Shown here piece by piece: positions 47,201 to 57,900 of a stretch of DNA of 64,000 nucleotides. Source of the DNA: Apostichopus japonicus (taxonomy: Eukaryota > Echinodermata > Holothuroidea > Aspidochirotida > Stichopodidae); contig NC_092562.1 of assembly GCF_037975245.1 (NCBI RefSeq), positions 22,027,054-22,091,053 of the forward strand, written 5' to 3'. The notes beneath the pieces are model-generated. The model searched no databases, had not been told where the DNA came from, and worked only from the letters and a program-made list of their open reading frames with translations. A program made the position numbers and the translations under genes. The first letter of the stretch is position 1. Each line of letters starts with the position of its first letter.

Positions 47201-50200
47201 AGTGGAGGATATCAGTGAATTTGGTACAGTACTGTCTGTATATGCCACTATATGGTCTTGCTGTTAGTGCAGTGTCTGTAATGATTAAATATACAGTACT
47301 TTTAAGAGTACAGTATAGAGGAACAAGTTGTTCTTTATTTGTTCAGGCGCGTATGTATAAATTTACTTCGTTCCCCACTTACCTGTCTCCCCACAACCTA
47401 TGCACCGCATTCTACCGTGTCTAGAATGCCCTGGTAATCTTTGAACACTGTACACCCTCACTGGCCCTAATGGCCTTCCTTCATTAAAGTAAGAAAAGCT
47501 GAAACATGTACATACGAAAATATATGCCTATCCGCGTAAACAAGGCGGTATAGGCAACGAACGAAGTAGTCTCGCAGAGCTACTACCTGTTACCCTAAAA
47601 ACGTTACGTAAGAAAAAACGAACGCTTGGGCGAGAGTGTACACTAAAAACAGCCCCCAAAAACACCCTTCCCTACAAGAAAAGGATACTTATCAGGCTGG
47701 AAAAGATCCTTGGAAGTGCAGAAGTCCTGATAGGAAACTTCTAGAGTATAAATCCAAGGTAATCCAGGCGAATTTCGCGAAAATTTTTCTAACTCGAAAA
47801 ACACAGTGAGACACTTTGTGGGTAGAAAAATGAAGGAAGGCCATTAGGGCCAGTGAGGGTGTACAGTGTTAAAAGATTACCAGGGCATTCTAGACACGGT
47901 AGAATGTGGTGCATAGGTTGTGGGGAGACAGGTAAGTGGGTCACTCGTAAATATATAAACCAGTAAGTACTAAGTTTTATAATTTACTGAGCGAATGGTC
48001 CTGCTAAAATCGATTTCAATAACCACGTTTGAAAGGCAATTTACCATTGACCAAAGTTCAAAGAAACAATGCATACAAAATGTGATAATTGCTCCATCCA
48101 TATATTTTATAAGATTTCATCAGCCTGAGCCACTCGGTAGTGTACGGTATATATTTAAATGATTTAAGTTTCTTCTGTTGCGGGTAAATTATGCATATTT
48201 TATAAAGCACTGGAAGACGCTCACGTCTGAAATTGAATTTAAATGCATGTGTGCGGTGTGAAGTCTGCACCTGTAATCAATATCTTATACTGTTGTATGG
48301 AGTAGAGTACTGTGTCTTCTTTTGCAACCAATGTACCGTACAATAGGTCAAGTGTGTTGTAAGAATAACAATACGATTAATCGACCTTTAGTGAGGTTTA
48401 CTTAAATTAATCAACTAAAAAGTTCAACTGTAGAAAGAAGTACATTAAAGCAAAATGGCGGCTGGCAGTAAATTAGCCAAACGTAGGCAAACGCTAAGTA
48501 TGGAAGACCGGGAATGCCACAACTACAATCCACTATGGAATGCCAATCAACACAATGTCATCACAAATACAACAGTACAATTTAGTCTTACTGAACCTGC
48601 CTCAGCAAGATAGTGATATAACGTCACTTATTTTTTATGTTTTTTACATGTAAAGTAAACTATTTTAATATCTTCTCATTAGTAATCTGGAACACATACA
48701 GTATCCAAATCAATCAGATGGAAGTTACTTGTATTTAAATTGCTCTGTTGGGAATCGCTATTAATATATATTTTATTGTAAAGCAAAGAATTCCCATTCT
48801 TATCAGCTGGAATCATTTCAACTATGTTTTAGACTAGTAAATCTTGCAGTGTGGTAAAGAATATGCCACAGAATGCACCATTTCACATATAAGTTTAATT
48901 TTTCATGGGTAGGAGGACTACCAGACCCCCCAGGTCCACACCCTTCCTTTGTCAAATCCTGATTGATTTTGGTAAATCAATCACCCTTTCACCGTTTGCT
49001 TGTCTCTCCAACGAGATGGGAATGTTTATACAGGCTATTTATGCAATTAATTCATAGCTGCCTGTGGCCTAATCAAGTTAATCCTAGTCATAATCAGGCT
49101 TTCAGCAACCCATCGGAAGAACTGTATTTTGCATTTCTACCATAAAACGTGATAAACTAGAACATGAAAGCCAGATAACCATCATTTATGTAGGATGTTG
49201 CTGTAAGGTTATTAAGTATTGTTTAACCAGAGTATTATGTCATTTTGTCAACTGTATTTTAAATTAAGTAAAATTGTGAACATGTACTCATATTTGTGAT
49301 ATATGACATTTTTTTTTGGTTTTCAAATTATACTATAAATTTCCCAAGATTGAAAACCCGGAAAATTTTCACCATTCCCCTTTTCATTGGTAACCAAGTA
49401 CAGTAACTGCCATGATGTTAAATTTTTCAATCATTCTCACCTTTCACTTTAAATGATTTAGTCCTTAACATGTTCTTTTTCTCCACATAATACAGGCAGC
49501 TGTAATGATGCTGGGATTCATTCTTATGATCATCGTCGGCACTCTGAGGATTGGTGGTGTGGGAGAGGGTTGGCACCGAGCCAAAGAAGGAGATAGATCC
49601 CAGCTTGTTGATTTTGGTCTGGATCCTACAATTCGACTTAGCTTTTGGTCCATTTTCATTGGCGGTTCCCTCTTCAGCATCTCAGCGATGGGAACCAAAC
49701 AAAGCGTCGTCCAGAGGTACAATTCCTGTTCATCGGAACGGAATGCCAAGATGGCGGCTTGGATGGGCATTTTAGGTCTCGGCGTTGTTGAAATCGCAGC
49801 GGTCGCCACTGGCATGACCATGTATGGATACTATGCGTACTGTGACCCACTAAGCGAGGGCAGAGTGGGCAGGCCAGATCAGCTCATCCCTCTCTTTATT
49901 ATGGACCTATTTCAATCCATCCCTGGCCTTCCAGGTATCCTCCTTGGAGGAGCGTTCTGTGCGTCTCTCTCAACGATGTCATCCATTTTGAATGGTCTAG
50001 CGGCCATCACCGGCCGGGATTTCATCAAAGTCTTTTGGGATAAGATGCCCGAAGCTCACTACCTTCTTGCTGTCAAGGGTTTCTCAATCATTTATGGCGT
50101 GCTATCGATCCTGGTGGCTTTCTTGGTTCCGTCCTTGGGTAAAGTCCTTCAGATTACCTTGACCCTTGGAGGTATATTCGGCGGCCCTGTATTGGGCGTC

Positions 50201-50704
50201 TTTTGTCTTGGAATGATCGTCCGACGTGCTAATTCCATTTCTGCCCTAGTTGGGCTCATCTTTGGAGTGTTAATAGGAGTAACCTTTCAGGTCGGATCTC
50301 TCCTCTATCCTCCATCATCTGCAGAGGGTCTACCTCTGTCAGTTGACAGCTGTCCCATCATTGGAGGGTCAAACGTCACTCTTGTCAGTTCGTCGATAGA
50401 ATATGGCGTTCTAACAACTCCTAGCGATATCGCAGAGGCTGATGTGTTTGAGGGGAGATTGTTTGGGATCAGTTTCCTCCACTACACTACCTTGACATCA
50501 CTAACAACCATTTTGGTCGGCTTCGTCGTCAGTTTCCTTCCGTTTGGTGAACAAGATGAAGTCGACAAGTCCCTACTCAGTCCTTTCGTCCAAGGCTTTT
50601 ATTCCTCTGTTTATGAAGGCGAAGCTGCAAAGCAAAGCGGTTTACGAGACGAGGCCGAACAAATGACCTTGGTTATACCCAAAATTGAAGATGCTAAAGT
50701 ATGA
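37647..50704 (+). CDS. Sodium-coupled monocarboxylate transporter-like, copy B (SLC5A8/A12 family)
   Basis: Paralogue of the gene at 27182-30250, same strand. CDS 37647-38204 joined to 49496-50704 gives 588 residues. It starts MTSLSVVDYLVLTGMLVVC at TM1. Shared motifs: YHAFRGTSTHSGREYFLGSR, SAVTYIGTPADVY, LPVFYRLEVTSVYEYL, VCTFYTTVGGIKAVIWTDVF, QRYNSCSSERNAK, YCDP and SSILNGLAAITGRDFIK. The 3' half holds the expected later membrane helices and a glycosylated-looking loop (GGSNVTLVSS). It ends EDAKV with no PDZ ligand of the vertebrate type. Expected role: Na+-driven uptake of lactate, pyruvate or short-chain fatty acids. AATAAA at 51052 lies about 350 bases after the stop. Confidence 0.94.
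39256..39769 (-). mobile_element. Possible solo LTR or retroelement promoter block
   Basis: On the minus strand the block has an AACCAATCAG CCAAT box, then GGTATAAAAGG (plus strand 39577-39587), and ends ...GGCTCGTCACA. The plus-strand ends TGTGACGAG and ...CAGACA give TG...CA-type termini. I found no matching second LTR or clear target duplication. Confidence 0.3.
41413..41587 (-). repeat. Gypsy 3' LTR (element orientation)
   Basis: About 175 bp, plus-strand ends TGTCCTGG...GATACTACA, nearly identical to the copy at 45427. On the minus strand it contains ATAAAAT and AATAAA (TATA-like and poly(A) signals). Confidence 0.92.
42041..43060 (-). pseudogene. Gypsy integrase remnant
   Basis: Minus strand, several frames: the zinc-binding part with HECHPGMSR and YVWWPGLD, then WLHLDFAEISGQQFLLVVDS (first catalytic Asp), then VSDNGPQFISSEFK and PYNPASNGLAEKHVQTFKR (second Asp and Glu), then a C-terminal module with RWIPGTIVQIKGPNTYLVRV. 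Frameshifts at about 42354 and 42720 break it. Confidence 0.88.
43094..44122. mobile_element. Inverted-repeat element nested in Gypsy, with many internal copies of its terminal motif
   Basis: The left end (from CAGTAGTCAGTTGGGTTAAA at 43091) and the right end (complement of ACCCCACTTGACTATA) are inverted repeats of about 26 bp. Inside, GGGGTAAAAAAAACAA and its complement recur several times (near 43130, 43449, 43481, 43880, 43903, 43936 and 44100). No transposase frame. It interrupts the Gypsy internal region between the RNase H remnant and integrase. Confidence 0.75.
44280..44400 (-). pseudogene. Gypsy aspartic protease remnant
   Basis: The minus strand encodes FINVGGEDIIMEVDTGASRS, including the active-site triad DTG with the usual hydrophobic lead. 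A stop follows shortly after; reverse transcriptase is absent beyond it. Confidence 0.75.
44567..45373 (-). pseudogene. Gypsy gag remnant with CCHC zinc knuckle
   Basis: On the minus strand an ATG at 45373 starts MAVFGNMEPFSESVED, a gag-like beginning, then frameshifts occur. At 44567-44818 the frame reads GLCTRCSEADHNRDKCKD, a C-X2-C-X4-H-X4-C knuckle. Confidence 0.8.
45427..45605 (-). repeat. Gypsy 5' LTR (element orientation)
   Basis: Second LTR, about 179 bp. The two LTRs differ at a modest number of positions plus a small indel (CTAGAGG versus CTAGG), so the insertion is not recent. Confidence 0.92.
45985..46705. mobile_element. Second copy of the same element, left end truncated
   Basis: About 720 bp closely similar to 43449-44124, ending in the same right terminal sequence (ACCCCACTTGACTATACTG). 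Contains three tandem 20-bp units TTGTTTTTTTTACCCGGCA at about 46421-46480. The left 340 bp of the first copy are absent. Confidence 0.85.
47374..47940. mobile_element. Foldback element with 112-bp inverted arms
   Basis: Arms 47374-47485 and 47829-47940 are near-perfect inverted repeats around a 343-bp core. Each arm, read outward, is open and encodes RLPGHSRHGRM and then CIGCGETGKW. A third, partly deleted copy is at 52570-52680. The arms may derive from the 3' end of a transposase with a C-terminal zinc-binding tail (piggyBac-like is one idea, unproven). Confidence 0.8.
48455..48613 (+). CDS. Small open frame of about 52 codons, uncertain
   Basis: Starts in a fair Kozak context (AAAATGGCGG) with MAAGSKLAKRRQTLSMEDRE and stops at TAG 48611-48613. 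It lies inside the big intron of SMCT-like B. No family recognised. It could be the first exon of a small gene, or chance. Confidence 0.2.
   Translation: MAAGSKLAKRRQTLSMEDRECHNYNPLWNANQHNVITNTTVQFSLTEPASAR
49496..50704 (+). CDS. SMCT-like B, exon 2
   Basis: Acceptor ATAATACAG|GCA. 402 codons plus TGA, starting AAVMMLGFILMIIVG, which aligns with the start of exon 2 in copy A. Confidence 0.95.
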   Translation, partial: AAVMMLGFILMIIVGTLRIGGVGEGWHRAKEGDRSQLVDFGLDPTIRLSFWSIFIGGSLFSISAMGTKQSVVQRYNSCSSERNAKMAAWMGILGLGVVEIAAVATGMTMYGYYAYCDPLSEGRVGRPDQLIPLFIMDLFQSIPGLPGILLGGAFCASLSTMSSILNGLAAITGRDFIKVFWDKMPEAHYLLAVKGFSIIYGVLSILVAFLVPSLGKVLQITLTLGGIFGGPVLGVFCLGMIVRRANSISALVGLIFGVLIGVTFQVGSLLYPPSSAEGLPLSVDSCPIIGGSNVTLVSSSIEYGVLTTPSDIAEADVFEGRLFGISFLHYTTLTSLTTILVGFVVSFLPFGEQDEVDKSLLSPFVQGFYSSVYEGEAAKQSGLRDEAEQMTLVIPKIEDAKV

Positions 50705-51051
50705 GTAGTCCGAGATGAAGAATGTCCGAATTGTCAAAATTTTTCCTTTGAGTCTGAAATGCTGGTTTCTTTATATTTAGTTTTACATAAGTTTATTAGA
50801 ATTTTATGGAGGCTTGGCAATGAGTCAATGAAATGACGTATTGTATACATGGTTATGACTTTTCCTAATTTATTTATATGCATTTTAACATTTTATACAG
50901 GGTAGAAACAACGCTTTTTTGTAAGTACAACTCATGTTGGTCAGTAGTATCTGATAATTAAGACTTCGCTTTTTGGGATGACTTGTTGAAAACTTGGGGC
51001 AAAATAGTATATGATACCTTGAAATTTCAATGTTTGATGTAAATAATATAA

Positions 51052-51057
51052 AATAAA
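51052..51057 (+). promoter_or_regulatory. Polyadenylation signal of SMCT-like B
   Basis: AATAAA about 350 bases after the stop codon. Confidence 0.55.
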
Positions 51058-51749
51058 GTCAGATTTAGTTCCTTCAACCATTAGTGTGCATTTACTTGAG
51101 ACTTTCTTCTGCATTAACTTCACTCAGTATTTTAAATTAAGAGACCACTTTACTTATTCACTATTCCGTATGTCATATTGGTCATGCAAGCTCCTGCCAC
51201 AAGGTTGTAAAAAACACTTTTGTATTTACTGTACTTCACTCTTTCTGCTTCAACAAAATATTTATTGCTTAATATTTTTTTTATGAATTGATAATTAAAG
51301 CTTGACTTTGTCTGATTCTGGACGCAATGCTGCATTGACCAGGAAAGTTGAACTCAATGGAAAAGCCATTTTGACTTATTTTGGTTGCAAAATGTAAAGT
51401 CTGAAAATTAGTAAATTTGCAAGTTTTTAATGTTCATTCATATTAACAGCATGACTTCCAAGAGGGGAGGGGTGAAGGAGAGGATCTTTGTGCATTGAAG
51501 ATATCGATCATGCAAGCCCTTTACATACTGTATACTGCACAGGTGTACTTTTTGCCTTAGCCTTTCTTTTTGTAAAACAATGGTGAATATATCGTAACGT
51601 CACCCTGTCAGACTCAAGTACTGTACAGGCAATACAGCCTTCCATTCATCATGTATATTAGCAAAGCAAAATCGGTCAAGTTTCTTCTTTTTGGATTTGG
51701 TGATAATTGTAACCTTTGCAATCCATTCATGATGGCGTATGTGTGCGCA

Positions 51750-52880
51750 TGCGTGTGTGTTTGTGATGCCCAGCTTGTAAACTCGATATCTGAAGAGTGG
51801 AGGTTGGACCAATGATATTTGGTGTGTAGAAGTACCACATTGAGTACAAGAAGTTTATTGTTTTTTCTGGAGGTCAAAGGTCATTAGTCAAAGCCTAGGC
51901 ATTTACTGAAACTTGTTCACTCCTGATGCATTTTCTTTTCTCCTTTTTTTTGTGGGGGGAGGGGGAGGAGAGAGGAAAGGGATAGTGTGGCAGGGTATGA
52001 TGCAGTTGTGGACTAGTATGTTTTCTAGACCTCATGCTATTTGCATAATCTGCTACTGATGATGTTATTTTATTAAATTTGTTTTGGTTTTGATGATAAT
52101 CATAACCTTTGTAGCATGCATGCGAATGAGTGAGCGTGTGAGAGACGCCTTGCTTGTAAACACAGTACAGTATCTCAAGAACCAAAGTTTTTCATGTGTA
52201 GAACGATATTGAGTAGAAGCATATTGTTTTTGAGGACGTCAAAGTTCATTTGGGGTCACCAGTGATCAAATTGTGAAAACCTTGTAAACATGATATGTCT
52301 TGAGGGGAAGCTTGGACCAATCTCATATTTGGTATGTAGTTGTGACAAGTTAAATAAAAGAAGGGTATTGTTTTTGGTGGACGTCAAAGGTCATTTGGGG
52401 TCACCAGTGGTAATATTGTGAAAACCTTGTAAACCTCTTATCTCAAGAAGGGAAGCATGGACCAATTTCATATTTAATATGTAGTTCTGACACATTGAGT
52501 ACAAGAAGTCTGTTGTTTCTGTTGGTCAAAGGTCATTTGTAGTCACCAGGTGTCAAGTTTTGAAAAAACTATATTTACTTCGTTCCCCACTTACCTGTCT
52601 CCCCACAACCTAAGCACCGCATTCTACCATGTCTAGTATGCCCTGGTAATCTTTTAATACTGTACACCCTCACTGACCCTAGTAAACCAGTAAGTTTTAT
52701 AATATCTCTTATAGGGAAGCTTGGACCAATCTTATATTTAGTATGAAGTTGTGACAAGTTAAATAGAAGACAGGTATTGTTTTCTGTGGATGTCATTTGG
52801 GGTCAACAGGGTAAAATTGATTGAGTACAATAATTCTATTGTTTTTGGTGGTCAAAGGTCATTTGGAGTCACCAAGAGTA
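51750..52880. repeat. Degenerate tandem repeat, about 130-bp unit
   Basis: Several diverged units with the shared blocks GGACCAAT.TCATATTTGG, GAGTACAAGAAG, TATTGTTTTTGGTGG, GTCAAAGGTCATTTGGGGTC and GTGAAAACCTTGTAAAC. Clear copies lie near 51800-51880, 52170-52290, 52290-52430, 52430-52560 and 52700-52870. A foldback copy interrupts them. Confidence 0.8.
52570..52680 (-). mobile_element. Third copy of the foldback arm
   Basis: Matches the left arm at 47374 and is followed by TAAACCAGTAAG, the sequence that follows the right arm at 47940, so the interior is deleted. On the minus strand it encodes RLPGHTRHGRMRCLGCGETG. It interrupts the tandem repeat block. Confidence 0.8.
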
Positions 52881-54829
52881 AAGTCGTGGAATCTTGTTAT
52901 ACTTGGCATGTGCATGAATCATATTTAGAAATTTATTGTTTATATTTTATTTATCAACATTGCCCTGCTTTCTTTGGTATTGGCCTGTTTGCTTTTGTTG
53001 CAGGGTGGAATAAATGTCTCCACAAATACCTGCTGTCTCTTGGTCTTCTCTTCACTTTGTGGGCTTACTCACCATCACCCCATCCTCAGTTCCCTACAAT
53101 ACCTCTCCCGACCCACCTTACCTCCACCGCTGAGCTTCATAAACTTAATTTCCTCTCACACATTAGACACATCTACATATTTCTGACGATGAACCTAATA
53201 AGGAGTAAAACAGCCATTGGTGCCTGGTCTTGGGAGCAAATCATCCAGCTGCCATCCTCGGCTCTTTGATTTTGAGTGACAAATTACTGAAAAGTATTAA
53301 TGGCAGATACATGAATGGGGAGAGAGGCTTATAGTTCTAATGCTTGTTCAAAACCAGAGGATTTTAGTGAAGATCAAAGTAGCTTAAAAAAACTCACATG
53401 TCATAAGAATCATGTCGGCCGCAAAACTAAAATTAAGTGTTGTTTGACCTAATTGGGGAACAGTTCATCCAGCCTTTTTCAGGTTACAAGTTTCAAGGTA
53501 GCCTATAGTCACAAAACCTGAATGATTCTTCTACCACCGAAAGTAGTCAGCAATTTCGAAACTAACTTAAAACTGACCTAAAATGTAACAAACTAATCAA
53601 TATTTGCTTTATACCAACATCATAACATTGAACAAAAGATTTACCACTTGAATCCTGTAGACAAATTAAGATGTTTAAGTTATATGCTGCTCTGATTGGC
53701 AGTATTAATCAATTTTACCTAACGTGTTGAGTTTTGATAACAGACAATGATTTTCGCTGGAAATGAACCCCCTTCTCTCACTCACTTGAAATTCTGGTCA
53801 TTCTGACGTATTTTTCACCCAAATTTTTCTCAAAAAATGCACTTTTCCAAATGAACATCCCATGAAATATTGTGAATTTTTAATGATGGTTTAATATTTC
53901 ATTGAAAGGAGAGTGGTTTCATCTTAAAGCTGTTTTGTTACGATATTTCCCCACTATCCAACTTTTGAAGAACAATTGAAGAAGCTAGATGATTGCTACT
54001 TACATTAGTATATAATATCAAAATAATTCTAAAGAATGAAATTCATTACAAAGTTTATATATTTTGCATAGAAATAAATTACAAATCAAGGTAAACTCTT
54101 ATTTATTGACAAGATTTATTTAAGATATTCCAAAATAAAATAGAAAAACTACTACTATCCTACACATGGTTAGTTACAAAATACCAACCATACATACTGT
54201 AACTACATATTGCTTAAAATGTTTCATAGATGTTTTCTTCACAAAATATCAGTTGCTAATAGTAGAATACAATTAAATCATTTGCATCATACCAAATGGC
54301 TGACCACTACAAAATGGTTTCAAGCAACAACATACCCTGATAGATAATATGAAAGAAATTTCAACTTGCATGTCCATGAAGTGGTATAAACTATTTTTGT
54401 TTCAATATTGCTAACATGATAATCAATTCTGGAGGAGTCTTAACAAGTAGTGTGCATATTAACTGGCAACAATTCAAAATGTTCCATACTTTCTTCACCC
54501 AACAAACACCTATTTGGTTGGTTGCAAGAGAGCTTTGACGGCCAGTTTGATAATAAACAGTATTAATCACAGAGGAAAGAAAGGCCAAGAAGTTTTGCCC
54601 CACGTAAAATATAATTGCTTACAAAGTATCACCATTGAATAATCTTTGTGCAGTGACCCTGTGAAAAACATCATCTCACTTAACATGCCCCAAAAATTGA
54701 GTACATCTATGCATAAACATTCAACTCTAGAATCAATTGAATTGCTGCTCAGTTTTAACACTTTTTAGTCTTTGGGTGTTAATAAAAAAGTACTGTAAAG
54801 ATTTGGTATTCAAATTTCATATATTGGGC
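52881..54829. other. Non-coding, downstream of GILT
   Basis: No gene seen. TTTATT near 54101-54106 would be an AATAAA on the minus strand, about 720 bases downstream of the GILT stop, and could be its poly(A) signal. Confidence 0.5.
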
Positions 54830-54943
54830 TCAAAGAAAGATTTTGGTGGGTTGACATTCTTTAGGCTGCGTTCCTTGGTATGTGCTGCAAACTAGAGATA
54901 GAAGATCTGCCTCGGCCTTCTTCTCCATGTCTTCTGTATGATC
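54830..54943 (-). CDS. IFI30: GILT exon 5
   Basis: 38 codons including [18 protein letters not shown] to TKIFL. Holds the last conserved Cys pair (VCSTYQG...KEC). Confidence 0.95.
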   Translation of the reverse strand, partial: DHTEDMEKKAEADLLSLVCSTYQGTQPKECQPTKIFL

Positions 54944-57900
54944 CTGTTTATGAAAGTAAGGACTTACATTAATGACTAAAGGTGCTTTGCAATTTTCAAG
55001 AAACATAAAAAAGAGTTGGGGGAGGGAAAATGCATTTTTGCTTAAAGGGTGTGAAGACTCGTGCAAAAGAAACGTCTATTGCCGGTAATCTGACCTAGTT
55101 TTGAATGAGGTGTAACAGATTGGTTAGACACCACCATCGATCCCAGAAATACACACACAGCTTGCTACCGTCGGTAATAATAGACACTAGTGTACAGTCA
55201 GTACATACAGCTGCGGTCAAAACCCACAGCACATTGTACAGACGATACAGCGATGGACATCTCAGATCCAGCTTAAGATAACAAGGTATCACATTTCATT
55301 ACTGTCTGCATTTTGTAGCGACAAGAGAAAAACTTCACTTGCAAGCAACGGAAAGTTAACTTTTTCTGAGCGCAGCACGCGGTTTGGGGCGAGTCTTCGA
55401 TGCCTTTAATCATCAGTGATGTGCTACTGTACCTTACATCGACATGAGCAACTTTGCCCTTCTACGTATTACTCAAAAATTTATGACAACGATGTGAGAT
55501 TAAAGAATCATTGAATTTTGCACGCATCAAACAATTATTTTTATCAAAACAAAATTCAGCAAAAGCCAAAATCATCTTAAATCTATCTGAAAAGATAAAA
55601 CCTTACTTTACTTACCCCATTAACAGTCACCCAGGGAACATATTTGTGAGGTGGAACTAAGGCAGCTGTCTGTAAGGCCATTTCATGTTCCAACTGGTTG
55701 CCAAGATCACCTTTTGCACACTCATTAATTTGGTCAAAGTCTGCCCCAAATTTAGTAACACACTGAGAATAGAACAAATTTAATTGCATAATAATAGGTT
55801 TTTCTTAAATACTAAAATGAACATGAATTGTTTACTAATAACATCAAAAGCATCGGAGTGAAACATCATTTTATACGTATATAAGTTTGGTAGAAAAAAT
55901 TACAACTAGCTATGCTGTGCAGCAAAACTGTAAAATCCTTGTACTTGTGTACATATTGCTGTCAATCAGTGTCCTCCTTGATAACAAACTAAATATGGTG
56001 ACCCTGTGTACATAGCAATTTGGTGACTATTGTCACAGCCTAAAGCTTAGGCTAAATTGATCTAGTTCATTTTATTAGTAGTGGCAAAACACTCATGAGT
56101 GAGAGGGGTTTTTTTTAATCAAAAATATATATTTCAGATTTTTATTTATTGATTTCATTTAAATTTATATTCACGACCCTATTTAGAGTTATTGGCAAGC
56201 ATATGCCTACTGCATCGACAAACATATATATTTCGATTGGTCTCCAGACAATATGCACATATCTGAGTTCATAATGTCCTACAGATATGGTAAAAATTAC
56301 CAGACAACTTCAGTATTAGAGACCTGTCATTTTATTTTGAACTGTTTTAGAACTGTCGAATCAACGGACCAGATGTGTACATTTCAAGTAATGTGCACAA
56401 AGGCTGACTTCCATTCCAAAAGCCACTGCATTGGTATGTGAGTAATTAACAAAGTTGTCACATGATTCGTTAGCAAGGTTGTATAATGAATGCCCTTGAT
56501 GACATCACCATATATATATAATAGTCAGTCATATGATTAAGTGTGTTAAAAATTAAAAAATCATACCAGTACCAATACCACCTGAGACACAGTCAGGGGG
56601 GCGGATCCCCCCCCCCCTGATGGACTCAAATGGACTGCTGGCGCCCTTTTCAGCTCTTTACCACTTTTTACTTATTCGCGATTATTGACTTTTTTATTGC
56701 GCTCTCATCTTCCTATTGACATTTGTCACATTTTGTTGGTGTAATTTGGCGATGACACCTATTTATTCTTCGTTTATCTGCAAATTAGCCAGGCCCGGAA
56801 AGGGTAATTTCCGGCGATCTAGGGAGTATTTTTACTCAAAATATTTCTGTACGCTACAGGCCAACCTGTGGTGGCGCTCTGCTTAGGTAGTGTCGAGAGC
56901 GCCCCTACAGACCATTCTCGCCCCTCCTGACCAATATCCCTAGCTCCGCCACTGCCTGAGACGTTAATGAAACTATCATTATTACCTTATGGTGAGACAG
57001 TTGCAGTCAAATGTGTGTATATTACAGCATTATGAAATGTACATACCTTGCTGTATGCATCAATTGGAAATGTGGCAACCTCTGCACAATGGATGATATC
57101 AAAGGCTGTAGGGAATTTTTCAAAGTGCAGGGTACAAGTTTCTAAAAGATTCCCCCAGCATTCCATAGCTCCATGCTGGCAAGTAAAGTTCCATTTGTCA
57201 CCAACTGCTGTTTCCTGGAAATGGGAGAATTAAACAGTATTTATATTTACTTAGGTCTGTTACAAGTACAGCTCATTTTTGTTACAGCATTTTTCAATGA
57301 AAAAAAGAGATAAATAGTGTTATCTTTACCCGAGATATTTTGGAAATATTGCAAGTGAAAGGTTATAAATCGGCTCTGTCATTCCAGTATGATAAGTGTC
57401 CTTTGGTAAATTACGCCATATAGAATGGAAATATCATAATAGTTGATGTCTTAATTTCTTATGAAGACAGATCAAGACATATAATGCACGGCCATGCACA
57501 GCCTATATGACCTACACATACTGTACCATGCAGTATGTATGCCTGTAGTGGTATTAAATTTATGGACATTCACGGTAAGCAGGAGATCAGCATCTTCTAG
57601 CACCCCTAATTAACATAACATTTCTCAGAATCGGAACAAGTCACCTCTGGAATTATATTTCGTGACAGCCTCCCAGCGAAAGATTATGCATGTACATGTT
57701 GAACACTACAGATGAAATAAGCCTGCCCAGAATGCTGTTAATTTTAAAATAGGTTTTTCTCTCACCTCAGCATTCCCATATGGCACAAGTTGAAGGTTCA
57801 TTATTCCTGTGTTTTCAAGCGTTTTCCACGTTGGATACAGCATCTTCTTGATGAAGTTCCTACAGTCAGGGCACAGTGACTCAATATACACAGTGACATT

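Noticed and set aside
52790-53269. Open frame of 159 codons on the plus strand
   Set aside because: Its first part lies in the degenerate tandem repeat and no protein family is recognisable.
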